Below, one piece after another: positions 48,344 through 59,436 of a stretch of 64,000 bases of DNA (the first letter of the stretch is position 1; each line of letters starts with the position of its first letter). The DNA is from Cryptomeria japonica (lineage: Eukaryota > Streptophyta > Pinopsida > Cupressales > Cupressaceae). The DNA lies in assembly GCF_030272615.1 (NCBI RefSeq), contig NC_081407.1:373720632-373784631 (forward strand). The letters are read 5' to 3'. The notes under the pieces are model-generated. The model did not search any database, was not told the DNA's origin, and worked only from the letters and a program-made list of their open reading frames with translations. The translations under genes were made by a program, and so were the position numbers.

Positions 48344-51300
48344 TTAAGCATAATATCTACGCAAGTGCATAGCATTGATAGGTTCTTTAAGAGGCGTACC
48401 ATCTACATCCATTATTTTGTAAGCACTTGATCCATAATCCTCAATAACGATATATGGTCCAAGCCAATTAGGACTAAATTTTCCCTTTTCGGCCGGCAAG
48501 GCATTCACATTGCGCTGATTCTCATAAAGGACTAAATCACCTACTGAGAAGGAACGTTGAATGACCTTATCATTATAGCTTCGCTGTAGAGTTTTGTGAT
48601 ACGCTTGAATATGCTCAAGAGCATTTATACACTGTTCATCAAGTATCTCAAGCTGTTGAAGTCGTTGTTCTCTATAGGAGTCATCATCTATTATACCTTT
48701 AAGAGAAACCCTAAGTGATGGAATTTCTAACTCTAAGGGAATAATAGCGTCAGCACCATAAACAAGATTATAAGGAGTAGTTCCCATAGCAATTCGTACA
48801 CTCGTTCGGTAGGCCCAAAGAGTGTAGATTAGTTGGTTACTCCAATCCTTACCATGCTTATTTACGGTTTTACGAAGAATTTGCTCAATTATCTTATTGG
48901 ATGATTCGGCTTGACCATTTGACTGAGGGTAATACGGTGTAGAAAATCGATGTTTGATATGATACTTCTCAAGGAATTTCTTCACGTCCTTGTTCTTAAA
49001 CGATGTTCCATTATCTGAGATAATAGTGGAAGGTATACCAAATCGAGAAATAATGTTTTCTAGAAGAAATTGACAAATCACTTCAGCAGTAGTAGAGCGA
49101 AGGGGAATAGCCTCTACCCACTTCGTAAAGTAATCTGTTGTAGTTATAATGAAGGTGTGTCCTTGAGATGAAGGAGGAGAGATTTTTCCAATAAGATCCA
49201 AACCCCATGCGGAGAAAGGCCAAGAAGCTACTTGAGAACGAAGTTCTTGGGCAGGAGCATGAATCAGATTATTGTGTTGTTGACATTGGTGACATTTCTT
49301 AACAAATGAGAAGGAATCCTTCTGCATAGTTTGCCAATAGTATCCCATATGAAGCAACCTATGAACCAGGGATTTGCCCCCAAAATGCCCCCCACAGGCA
49401 CCTGAATGTGCCTCTTCAAGAGCAACAGGGATTTCCGACTTGTTAAGACAACGAAGAAGGAGACCATCATAACCCCTTCAATAAAGGACGTTAGAAAGGA
49501 TGATATACCTAGCAGACAGCTTGCGGATTCTAGCCCTAGTGTTCCTATTAGCAGAATCAGGGAAGGTACCATCGGTCAAATATCTTACAATATGCGAGAA
49601 CCATTCATCTGAGTCTATAAAGTCACAACATGTTACCAAGCTAGAATCATCTTCAATAGCTGGAGAAGTAAGATTGTGAATAACGAAGTTAAGATCGACC
49701 ATAGGGTCCTCTAAAGATACTAACGAAGCCACACATGCCATCGCATCCGCATGTCGGTTATCTTTTCGAGGGACCGGTTCCATGGTATAAGAATCGAAAT
49801 TTTGTAATAAAGATATAGCAAGGTCTTTATATTGTGATAATTTGTCTTGTTTTGCTTGATAAATTCCTGTTACTTGTCTTATAATTAATTGCGAATCTCC
49901 ATAGATATGTATGTGTTTTATATTAAGAGCTAGGGCTGCTCTTATTCCTGCTATAAGAGCCTCATACTCAGCAATGTTATTGGTACACAGGAAATTTAGA
50001 CGATATGATAAGGGAATAGGTTTCTTTGTAGGAGAAACCAAAACAACCCCTGCCCCCGATCCCGTACGACACTTAGAGCCATCAAAATATAACTCCCAAG
50101 TTTCATCTTTCTCTATAGAAAGAATGAAATCATCAGGAAAGGACTCAGGGTTAGGGAATGAAAAAGGTGAAGGAGCCTCAACTAAGTGATCAGTCAACGC
50201 TTGTCCTTTAATTGCTCTTTGTGAAATAAATTTAAGGTCAAATTCAGTTAACATCATAACCCACTTAGCGAGACGTCCTGATAAATCAGTTTTAGAGAAA
50301 AGATGCTTCAACGGATCAAACTTAACCATGACATGGACTTCTGAATTTAAAAGATAATGTCTCAATTTCTGAGTCGCAAACACCACGGCCAAGCATTGTC
50401 TTTCTATCGCAGAATATCGGGTCTCATAATCGAGTAAGATAAGACTTATGTAATAAACCGGACACTCCTTACCATCTTTATCATGTTGTGCTAACAATGC
50501 TGCGAGAGCATGAGAAGAAGCAGCTGTATACAGGATAAAGGGTTTAGAAGGTTCAGTAGGTTGAAGAATAGGAGGACTAGCCAAATACACTTTTAAATCC
50601 TCAAATGCTTGCTGACAATCCTCATTCCACTGAAAAGTGATATCCTTTTTAAGGAGTTGAGTAAAAGGAAAGGTACGATCCGCAAGCTGAGACACAAACC
50701 TACGAATAGCCTGAATCTTTCCTTGTAAGCTTTTAAGTTGAGATACATTTCGAGGAGGTGGCATGTTAACAATAGCATCTATTTTCTTAGTGTCCACCTC
50801 AATCCCACGATGCGAAACTATGAACCCTAATAGTTTTCCACTATCCACACCAAAAACACATTTTCGGGGATTCAAGCGCATGTGATATTTACAAATTCTC
50901 TCGAAGATTTGACGAAGGACTTTAACATGATCCATGTGAAGAAAGGATTTAGCCAAAATATCATCAATGTAATCCTCTAAAATCTTATGCATATAATCAT
51001 GGAAGATAAGGGTCATCGCTCGTTGATAAGTTGCACTGGCATTTTTAAGTCCAAAAGGCATCATTATCCAACAAAACGTACCCCAAGGAGTGGTAAAAGC
51101 GGTTTTGTATTGATCTTGAGGGTTAATGAAAATTTGATTGTAGCCTGAAAAACCATCCATGAAGGATAAGAGGGCATGTCCTGCCGTAGAATCAACTATC
51201 ATATCAATGTTTGGAAGAGGGAAATCATCTTTTAAAGAAGCCTTATTTAGATCCCGAAAGTCGATACACATTCTTATTTTTTTATCTGGTTTAGCCACAG

Positions 51301-53923
51301 CGACAATGTTTGAAATCCATGGGGAATAGTCAATAGGGCGGATAAATCCAGCCTCCAATAATTTTTCAATCTCAGCTTTAACAAGCAGAGCTATCTTAGG
51401 ATTCATTTTTCGAATCTTTTGTTTCACGGGCTTAGCATCAGGTACTAAGACGATATTATGAGTAACAATCTTAGGATCTATACCAGGCATGTCAGAATAT
51501 GCCCAAGCAAAAATCTCAGGGAATTCATGCAATAGTTCTTCATATTGTTTCTGTTCCTCTTTATCCAAACATTTTCCAATTTTAATGATTTTTTCTTTGT
51601 TGCAAGGATCCATCTTAACATCAGTGGTATCACTTATGAGAAGATTACTTTGTTGAGGAGTATCCTTTAACTAAGGGAATTCTTTCACAATCTTATCATT
51701 ATCAATCTCTTTTCCAAAATAAGCTTCAGTATTCAAACAATAAGGGAGTCCCCTATTGTGATGATAACGAGGAAGAGTGTCATAGGCTCCCAAGAACTCA
51801 GCTAAAGCATCGTCGGTAGGGAAGATATCTAGAGCACAATCACCCGAAGAATCCTCATCAATATACTCAGGGTGTTGTATTGATAAAGATGTAGAGATAG
51901 CATTAACACTAATGCATGGTCTTTTAGAGGCTTTAGTACGTCTGCAGGGATTATAGCCAAGTCCAAAGGCGTAATGTTGAAAATTAGTCTCTAGAGGAAC
52001 TCTAATCCCTTGTTCATTAGCACCACAACCTTTTCCATGATACCCATGCTTAGCAAAAATGCGAAAACCACGACCATAGCGATCAGCCATTTCAGGAAAA
52101 GAAGGTGGTTTTTCATAAGATAAAGAATCAAACTCTTCATAGTTATAGATGTGAGAAGAGGAAGTTTGAGAAGCGGCCACAAAATTATTACTCATAGCTT
52201 CAGGCAGGGTTGATTGACTTTTAGCTTCTTCTTTCTTTTCAACTTTGTGATTTCCAGCTTCTTCCTTCTTTTCAACTTTAAGTTCTCTAGAAGGAATCTT
52301 ATATTCACCCACAAAGGTAGGGTTAAAGTCAAGAGATCCCCAATCATCTTCTACAAGAACCTTCTCAGGATCAAAATCCTTTTTATGTGTAGTTTCAAGC
52401 CGAGAAGGATCTTCCTTAGGAATTCCAGATTCATCCCAAGGATTTTGATCATCGGAAAGCAAAGACTCATCGATTGGTTTCTTGTTTAAAGAGTCATCAC
52501 TAGACAAGGATGGCGTAGAAGAATCTCCTTTGGAATTAGATGTTTGTAGACAAGCTTGAAAATTAGTATCACCCATCAAGGTATATGTCTTGTTGTTATA
52601 GATGAATTTAACTTGTCTATGCAATGTAGAGGGGACAGCTTGCATGCTGTGGATCCAAGGCCTCCCTAATAACAAGTTGTATGTTAAATTTCCCGGCATA
52701 ACATGGATAGGAGTAGGCAAAGTAACAGGTCCCACTGTGAGAGGTAAGGTGATGATACCCAATGAAGTCTTAGCCACATTGTCAAAACCACGAATGGAAC
52801 GAGAGTCAGGCTCCATAAGAGAAGTATCCACATTCATCTTATGTAATAGATTGATGCTACACACATTAAGGCCAGAGCCATTATCTACTAATGTTCGTCT
52901 TATAGCAGTGTCTTTCATGACAACCACAATCATCAAGGGATCATATTGTTGTTGGACTTCACTAGTAGGCAACTCATCTTGCGTAAACACAATTTGAGGC
53001 TTAGGATTCATCACAGAGTTAACAAAAGATGCTATATTACTAGATGTATTCGGTGGAGGAACATTCAAATCTTTCAAGGCATCTTGTAACATTCCATGAT
53101 GAGCAGAAGAAGTTTGAATCAAATCCCAAAGGGATATCTTAGCAGGGGTAGTTTTAAGTTGTTCTATGAGATCATATTCCTTACCCATAACTTGCGAAAT
53201 ACGAGGAGCTTGAGGAAGGATTGGTTGAGGATTAGGAAGCGAAACTGGAATAACAGGAGGAGGATTGGGTTGCTTATTATTTCTGGTATGATAAGTATGG
53301 GCAACCGCATGATAACTCTCTCTAGTTATTTGCTTAGCATAATTGTAAGGACTTGTAGGTTGTCTTCCTTGTACGGTAATGATTGGTTTATTTGGAGTAC
53401 CAAAGGAATCATGATCATACCTCCCTTGGACAGTAAGGAGAGGAGTCTTAGGAATTTGAAAGGTGGGAGAAGGACAAGCACCTTGGACTTCAAAGAGGGG
53501 TTTGTTATATTCATTCAAATTTATCATGTTAACCAACTTAGAGATCTTATTTTTGTTTATAGGTTTCGACAAAGCCACAAAGTCATCAAAGGCATCATCC
53601 AACAAAGCATAATCATATCGGTTAAAAGGTTTATCTTTTGATTCAAAAGGAGACATCTCCTCATAGAGGGGATTATTGAAAACAACCATGTTACTAGATT
53701 CAGGGGAAGAGTGGATAGGAATGTATCCTTGAGAGGAATCATTCGACTTATCTTTCTCATCACACCTAAATGGCATAGTAACAAGGTTTATGAGTTTTTG
53801 GTAAAATGAAGGTTTAGCATCCTTAGGGTTTAAAAACTCATCTAAAGCTTCATCTAATTCATCTTGGCTATACTCATAATAATCATCAAATGCATGAACC
53901 TTTTGCAAATAGAAATCTGACAT
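48344..53923 (-). pseudogene. pol: Near-intact protease/G-patch/RT/RNase H/integrase polyprotein of element B
   Basis: A single frame from ATG 53923 to TAA 48344-48346 (1,860 codons) broken only by TAG 51671-51673 and TGA 49478-49480. Element A keeps CAG and CGA at those places. Residues: acidic N-terminus 1-200; retropepsin Asp about 347 (VDNGSGLNVC); G-patch about 612-650; RT from about 770 with YIDDILAKS at 985-993 (A and D have YVDD); degenerate first RNase H (YTAAS); second RNase H with all four acidic positions (YFDGS, AEYEAL, YGDSQL, HADAM); integrase with HHCC finger and WGLDLIG, SDNGTSF, NGQAESSNK. It ends MHLRRYYA, no chromodomain. The N-terminal part has no capsid or CCHC knuckle. 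A Lys/Glu insert (VEKKEEAGNHKVEKKEEA) duplicates nine residues relative to A. Confidence 0.92.
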
Positions 53924-54101
53924 TTTGAAAAGATTGCATAAAATTTAAACACACAATGCAAAGAAACACAAGTTCTCTCTTCTTTTTTTTCTCTTTTTCT
54001 CTTTTAATGAAATGAAATGAAAACACACTAAATCTAGATCTAGATCTAACAAATGCAATGCAAGAGGAAGAAATGATAGATTCACGTCGGGTTCACCAAA
54101 A
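53924..54101 (-). promoter_or_regulatory. Short leader and primer-binding site of element B
   Basis: The primer site TGGTGAACCCGACGTGAATC (minus strand, plus 54079-54098) is identical to that of A. The leader to the start codon is about 155 bp, leaving no room for a gag gene. Confidence 0.75.
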
Positions 54102-55761
54102 TGTGTAGGGGAAAAAGCGAGACTAGGACAATGTACCCTAATCCTAACTTTTGACACACATTGCGGAATACGAAAGAGCCTAGAGATATCGCACGGTTGG
54201 CTACTTCTTTTGGTGAAAGAGAGAGCCACGGGATATCTATTAGGATTTCTATTCCCTTGTTGAAATTGAAAGCTAAAATGATACAAGTTCAAACCCTAAC
54301 CTCGAAATGTAAGTATGAACTAGTAACAAGTTTGCAGAATTGAGATTAAACAATAGACAGCTGTAAATGTAAGGATAAAATAAGAATGCAGATATGTACC
54401 CAGAGTCGAAATTGGACTGAAAATGTTCGGGACGGGGGCGCAGGCGCCACTGTCCTGAAAGCTGCACCGGAAACCACTGTTTTGCACCCTGAAACACTGT
54501 CTAGAAACTGTCGGAGAGCTGTCTGTCCGGAGGACCAGGGCGCCCAGCGCCTCTGTCCCAGGGACCAGGGCGCCCAACACCCCTGTCCTGGCAGGACCAG
54601 GGTGCCCAACGCCCCTGTCCTGGTCTTCTGAGCTACAATTTTACACAGGGTTCTGTCTCAGTCTCCTCTTTCCGGATCTGTGTCCTGCGGCATCGTCCGA
54701 ATCCCGAAACCTGCAATAATATCTGAAAAGGGGGAAGGGCGGCTATATAGGGTTTTGCCTTAGTCAAACCCCCGCTTCGGTGATTTCCACCTCCACGAAT
54801 AGCCAAGTTGTTTTGTAAAATGTATTGTGTGTGCAGACCTAGTGTGTGTGCAAGGTCCAAAATGCAAGAAAGCAAACTAGAGCAACCTAGAAAGTAAACT
54901 CTAATTGCTTGTAAATGATAATGCAAATGCTATAAATCAAGATGCAATGTGATCTAAAGCATGAATAAATGATATATCAAAGCTTATGTAAGGACATGAA
55001 AACAATATGAAATCATACCCAACCCTTAGGGGAGGAGTACAAGCCAATCTTCAGTCGGTAATCTCCTATTGTTCTTCAATGTCTTCCAAGCCCTAATTGG
55101 ATGAATGAATGAATTTGATAGATTCTTGATAGAATGAAGTTGAGTGTTGTTGAAGTCTTCAAAGATCTGCTCTTTCGCTGCATATCCAGTTCCTGGAAAC
55201 AAAAATCCGATCCCTTCCAATGAGGAAAGAGAGCTTTTATGTATGAAACCCTAGGTCATAAATTCGTATTTTGGCCGACCTAGAGATTGAATATCCCGCC
55301 AATTTCTTGGGGTTAAGCTTTATTTTATGATTGAATCGTGCTCCCAAAATTTCGAGAAAAATGTCCGGGACCATGTTGCACGGGCGCCATGGTCCCGACA
55401 ACTTTTCACCAAATTTTCAGGGCCGTCGGATATGATGATTTTAGAGAGAATCCCGAAGTTACAGGTGATTTCGAGATGTTTAGACCCTGAAACCAAGCCC
55501 CCAAGTTCGAAATAGGACTTAATTAGGGTTTTTGATTAAATGATGTATTGGAGGAATAAAATGCGAAGGGCACGCTTTAGTGAAAGGGCCCAACTTTATG
55601 ATGTAGAGAATGATGAAATAGGGACCTTAGACCTAATTAATTTGATTAATTAAGTGCTTAAGGAGAAATAAAATGCAGAATGCAAAATGCACTAAGGCGG
55701 GTGCTAAACTAGGTGTGAAATTGTACCACCCTAGCGAGTGCGTACAATTTACGACGCTACA
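54102..55761 (-). repeat. 5' LTR of element B
   Basis: 1,660 bp, TGTGTAGGGG to GACGCTACA, followed by TGTAT. The TATA box CTATATAG is at 54743-54750, the minisatellite from 54532 and the inverted repeat at 55367-55396. Confidence 0.95.
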
Positions 55762-56284
55762 TGTATGAAACCCTAGGTTGCAATTTCGTCTTTTGGCCGA
55801 CCTAGAGATTGAATATCCCGCCAATTTCTTGGGGTTAAGCTTTATTTTATGATTGGATCGCGATCCTAAAATTTTGGGAAAAATGTCCGGGACCATGTGC
55901 ACTCCGGGCGCCATGGTCCCGACAACTTTTCACCAAATTTTCAGGGCCGTCGGATATGATGATTTTAGAGAGAATCCCGAAGTTACAGGTGATTTCGAGA
56001 TGTTTTGACCCCGAAACCAAGCCCCCAAGTTCGAAATAGGACTTAATTAGGGTTTTTGATTGAGTGATGTATTGGAGGAATAAAATGCGAAGGGCGCGCT
56101 TTAGTGAAAGGGCCCAACTTTATGATGTAGAGAATGGTGAAATAGGACCTTAGACCTAATTAATTTGATTAATTAAGTGCTAAAGGAGAAATGCAATGCA
56201 GAATGTAAAATGCACTAAGGCGGGTGCTAAACTAGGTGTGAAATTGTACCACCCTAGCGAGTGCGTACAATTTACGATGCTACA
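55762..56284 (-). repeat. Right LTR of element A, second segment (shared with C)
   Basis: Resumes exactly at TGTATGAAACCC after element B and runs to GATGCTACA. Removing B and one TGTAT rebuilds a 1,631-bp LTR, 30 bp shorter than the left LTR through loss of one minisatellite unit. On its right is C's purine tract and internal sequence, not genomic flank, so this LTR is also the 3' LTR of C. Confidence 0.88.
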
Positions 56285-56866
56285 TTTAGCCCCCACTTTA
56301 GTGGTCATATGAGTACTACGTGCATATGCAAGCTAAAGTACAGAAAGTAAACATTATTTGAAAAAGGATATATCCATAAGTTGTCGGACGAAGCCCCCAG
56401 CGGCATCTGCAGTACACAGTTAGGAACCGCACCCTACAAAACACACGTTAGATCACAAAAATCACCTAATGCTTACTAAGGAAATTGATGAAATTTGTGA
56501 GTAGCTGTATGCCCCCCCTGTTTCGACTTGCTTATTAGGGAGGTGAAACAGGGTAGCATGTTTATTTGCAACAAATTGTGTAAGGTAGTATTGATTAGGG
56601 GTGTTCACTAAGTAGGCTTCATCAGAGCACTTTTTGGAACATCCCGAGAGTAGGGGAATGAAAATACGATTCCTACGCAACAAACAGTTTGAAAATCGCA
56701 TCTCCCAAACTCAAGTTATGATGAAATGAGTGAAAGAGGAAAATTAGGGTTTCAACAAGTAAGAATAAACAAACGAGAGTATATACCTCGAAAGTGACAC
56801 TTGTATTCGTCACTTTGTTGATTTCAGAATACTATTCAGTGCAATGGAGCCCACATAGCCATCATC
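56285..56866 (+). promoter_or_regulatory. Polypurine tract, hairpin and PMD promoter region, element C
   Basis: Same organisation as in A: purine tract at 56285-56302, hairpin arms at 56516-56524 and 56545-56553, TATA-like GTATATAC near 56779. Very similar to 32345-32926. Confidence 0.6.
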
Positions 56867-59436
56867 ATGCCTTCACGATGACCGGAGCGTCCCACGAGGA
56901 TCGACATCCTGCGCCAGGCCATGATCGACGATGAGCCACTAGACGAGGTGAGTTGACTGAACGTTTGACTTTTGATTTTTCGCATGTTTGACTTTTCTGT
57001 GATCGTATGCGGGCCCTGAAGGCTGACCCAGGGACCACCCAGGGCGCCATGGTTCCTGTGGGGCGCCCTGGTCCCCCCAGGGTGCCATGGTCCCTGACAA
57101 GGGCACCATGGTCCCTGCAGAGTGCCATGGTCCCTGACAGGGCGCCATGGTCCCCAATCAGGGCTTGGCGAGGGGTTTCAGGACTAGCACACGATGTTAG
57201 ATAGTTTGCATTAGCGATTTTGATGATTGAGTACTGATTACGGTTATGTTTTTGTGTTGCAGGGCCTTCCGTACATGAGAGAGCATACAGCGGGACATAT
57301 TCTTCGCAGTTTGCGAGATCAGATTCCACGGCTGACTCAGTCAGAGAGAGACACACTGTCGATAGTAGGATTATGGTATGTGATCCTCATGCCGGCCATT
57401 CAGTTCCATCCTGCGATGCTGATGGCATTGATGGAGGGATGGGATCCTGACACATGCACTTTTCACCTTCCAGTAGGAGAGCTGACAGTCACACTCGAGG
57501 ATGTGTACCATATACTTCGTCTTCCTATCAGAGGAGCGACTGTTACATACGCGACGGATCGGTCAGCGGAGGATCATCAGAGAGAGGAGGTGTATTGCAT
57601 AGGGAGAGTCATGCCGAGCGAGACGAGAGGTCGCATCATGGTCAGCTGGCTCTTACATCCTACAGGGGAGGTACCCCTTCTGAGACGCCTTATGATAGCC
57701 ATCATAGCACTAGCCGTCTGCCCTAATGGGCGAGGCACACACATACATGGGGGTCTCACATGGTGTATCAGAGTGATGGAGAGACACAGGAGAGTGTATG
57801 CTTGGGGTCGGAGTATGCTTGCACATCTCTATCACGACCTTGAGGAGTACGTATTTGGACAGGGTTGTAGTTTGATGACATGCACACTTCTGCAGGTGTG
57901 GATTTTAGAGCACTTCACATGCACTAGGCCCGTCGGCTTTCCGCTGAGTACAACAAGCGAGCGACCTAGGGTGTTCGTTTATCCACTTACCAGCGAGTGG
58001 AGATTTGGAGATTTGTTATATTGGAGAGTGATTTTTGACAGAGTGACAGCCGAGGTGACAGTGTGGAGACCTTACCTACGGATGCACAGATGGGATGGTA
58101 TGGAGAGATAGTTAGCATGTCTACAGAGGAACCACCTACTACAGGGACGATATGCACACATCATAGTCCCTTTCTACTTCAACCGAGTACGGAGGCAATT
58201 CGGGCTAGAGCAGTGTGTTCCAGCCGATGTGCCCATCTATACTCGACACTCGCGGGTCCTTCCCAGACCTAGAGCAGTAGCGAGACCGACGATAGATGAC
58301 ATCGAGACTACAAACTTAGAGGGATCTGATCAGGATGTAGTCACTGACTACTCTGCAAAGCCTGGAGCATAGCACAGGTACGTCTCATGGTTTATGAGAT
58401 CATATCTAGGTCCTATCTTTCCACTAGATCATCCGACAGGCTATCCAGGCCCATGGAGACACGGAGACCCAGACGAGGACCAGGGATCCAGGTCAGAGGA
58501 GGCAGAGGAGGGAGAGGGTCAGGAGGAGGTGGGAGATCCTGATCCACCTACAGGCGATCAGCCCAGTGCCGAGGAGGAGGAGGAGGATACAGATAGAGAG
58601 GAGGATGAGGGAGATGCAGGTGATGATGCGGATGAGGACGAGGATGAGGATGACGAGGAGGACGACGAGGAGGAGGATAGAGATGATGAGGAGGAGTCGG
58701 ATGTAGCTCCCCACCATTCAGGAGACGATACCATAGCACTAGATCCACCTCTTATTCCCCAATAGGGGGAACATGAGGCGATACGGAGGCCTGTCCCTAG
58801 TACCGTCCAGCGTACACCCATCATGGATAGATTATTCGAGCGAGGGGAGCCTAGCGGTTCCCAGGCACAGATACTACCATATCATGATCCCTACTAGCGC
58901 GAGGGAGATCCAGGTATAGTAGGTTTATATTGATTGATTGATGTTTTGATGATATAGAATGGTACTAACAAAAAATCTGTTCTACTGCCACAGCTAATGT
59001 GCAGGAGTGGCGTTCCTTAATTCAGCAGGCAATGACAAACATTTCCACGATAGCACAGATCCCCAGTTCCTCACAGATTGCCTATAGGCCTCAGGGGAAC
59101 GCGGGTCGGCATGAGGATTTATTTTTCCCATTCCAAGTACAGGTAGATATATGGAGGGAAAGAGAGAGAGTCCTATCAGAGGACCTCCAGCAGGCGCGGC
59201 AGAGAGAGAGAGTCCTATCAGAAGACCTCCAGCAGGCGCGGCGAGATCTAGCAGCGGCTCAGACCGAGGCTACCACCTATCGCGCGATCCTTATGGATAG
59301 GGATCGTAGGATTTCCTCTCGGAGTCACTCATGATCTGTATCGCGCTACACACCCATGGGTCCACCTTCATGGCCAGATCAAGAGGGAGCGTCCAGTCGA
59401 CATTCTCCAGCCACTAGCCCTAGGGATAGGAGATGA
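56867..59436 (+). pseudogene. Three-exon plant mobile domain gene of element C
   Basis: Exon 1 is 56867-56947, exon 2 is 57263-58913, exon 3 is 58994-59436. The introns are 315 and 80 bp with GT...AG ends and the same phases as A and B. The sequence is close to A throughout, including introns. PMD blocks, acidic tract (about 58490-58695) and two coiled-coil units are present. Stops: TGA at codon 5 (shared), TAG 58109-58111, TAG near 58370, TAG 58763-58765, TAG near 58895 (TGG in A and B) and TGA 59332-59334. Three of these are single C-to-T or G-to-A changes against A or B. Not functional as it stands. Confidence 0.8.

Larger units (their letters stand above)
42917..55761 (-). mobile_element. 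Element B: complete nested Tat-like element
   Basis: 12,845 bp with two 1,660-bp LTRs (42917-44576 and 54102-55761) and 5-bp target duplications TGTAT at 42912-42916 and 55762-55766. It has a tRNA-Trp-type primer site, a 1,860-codon minus-strand frame, an antisense three-exon PMD gene and a purine tract. By eye the LTRs differ at about two dozen sites (roughly 1.5%), mostly transitions, so it is the youngest insertion here. It sits inside the right LTR of element A. Confidence 0.95.
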
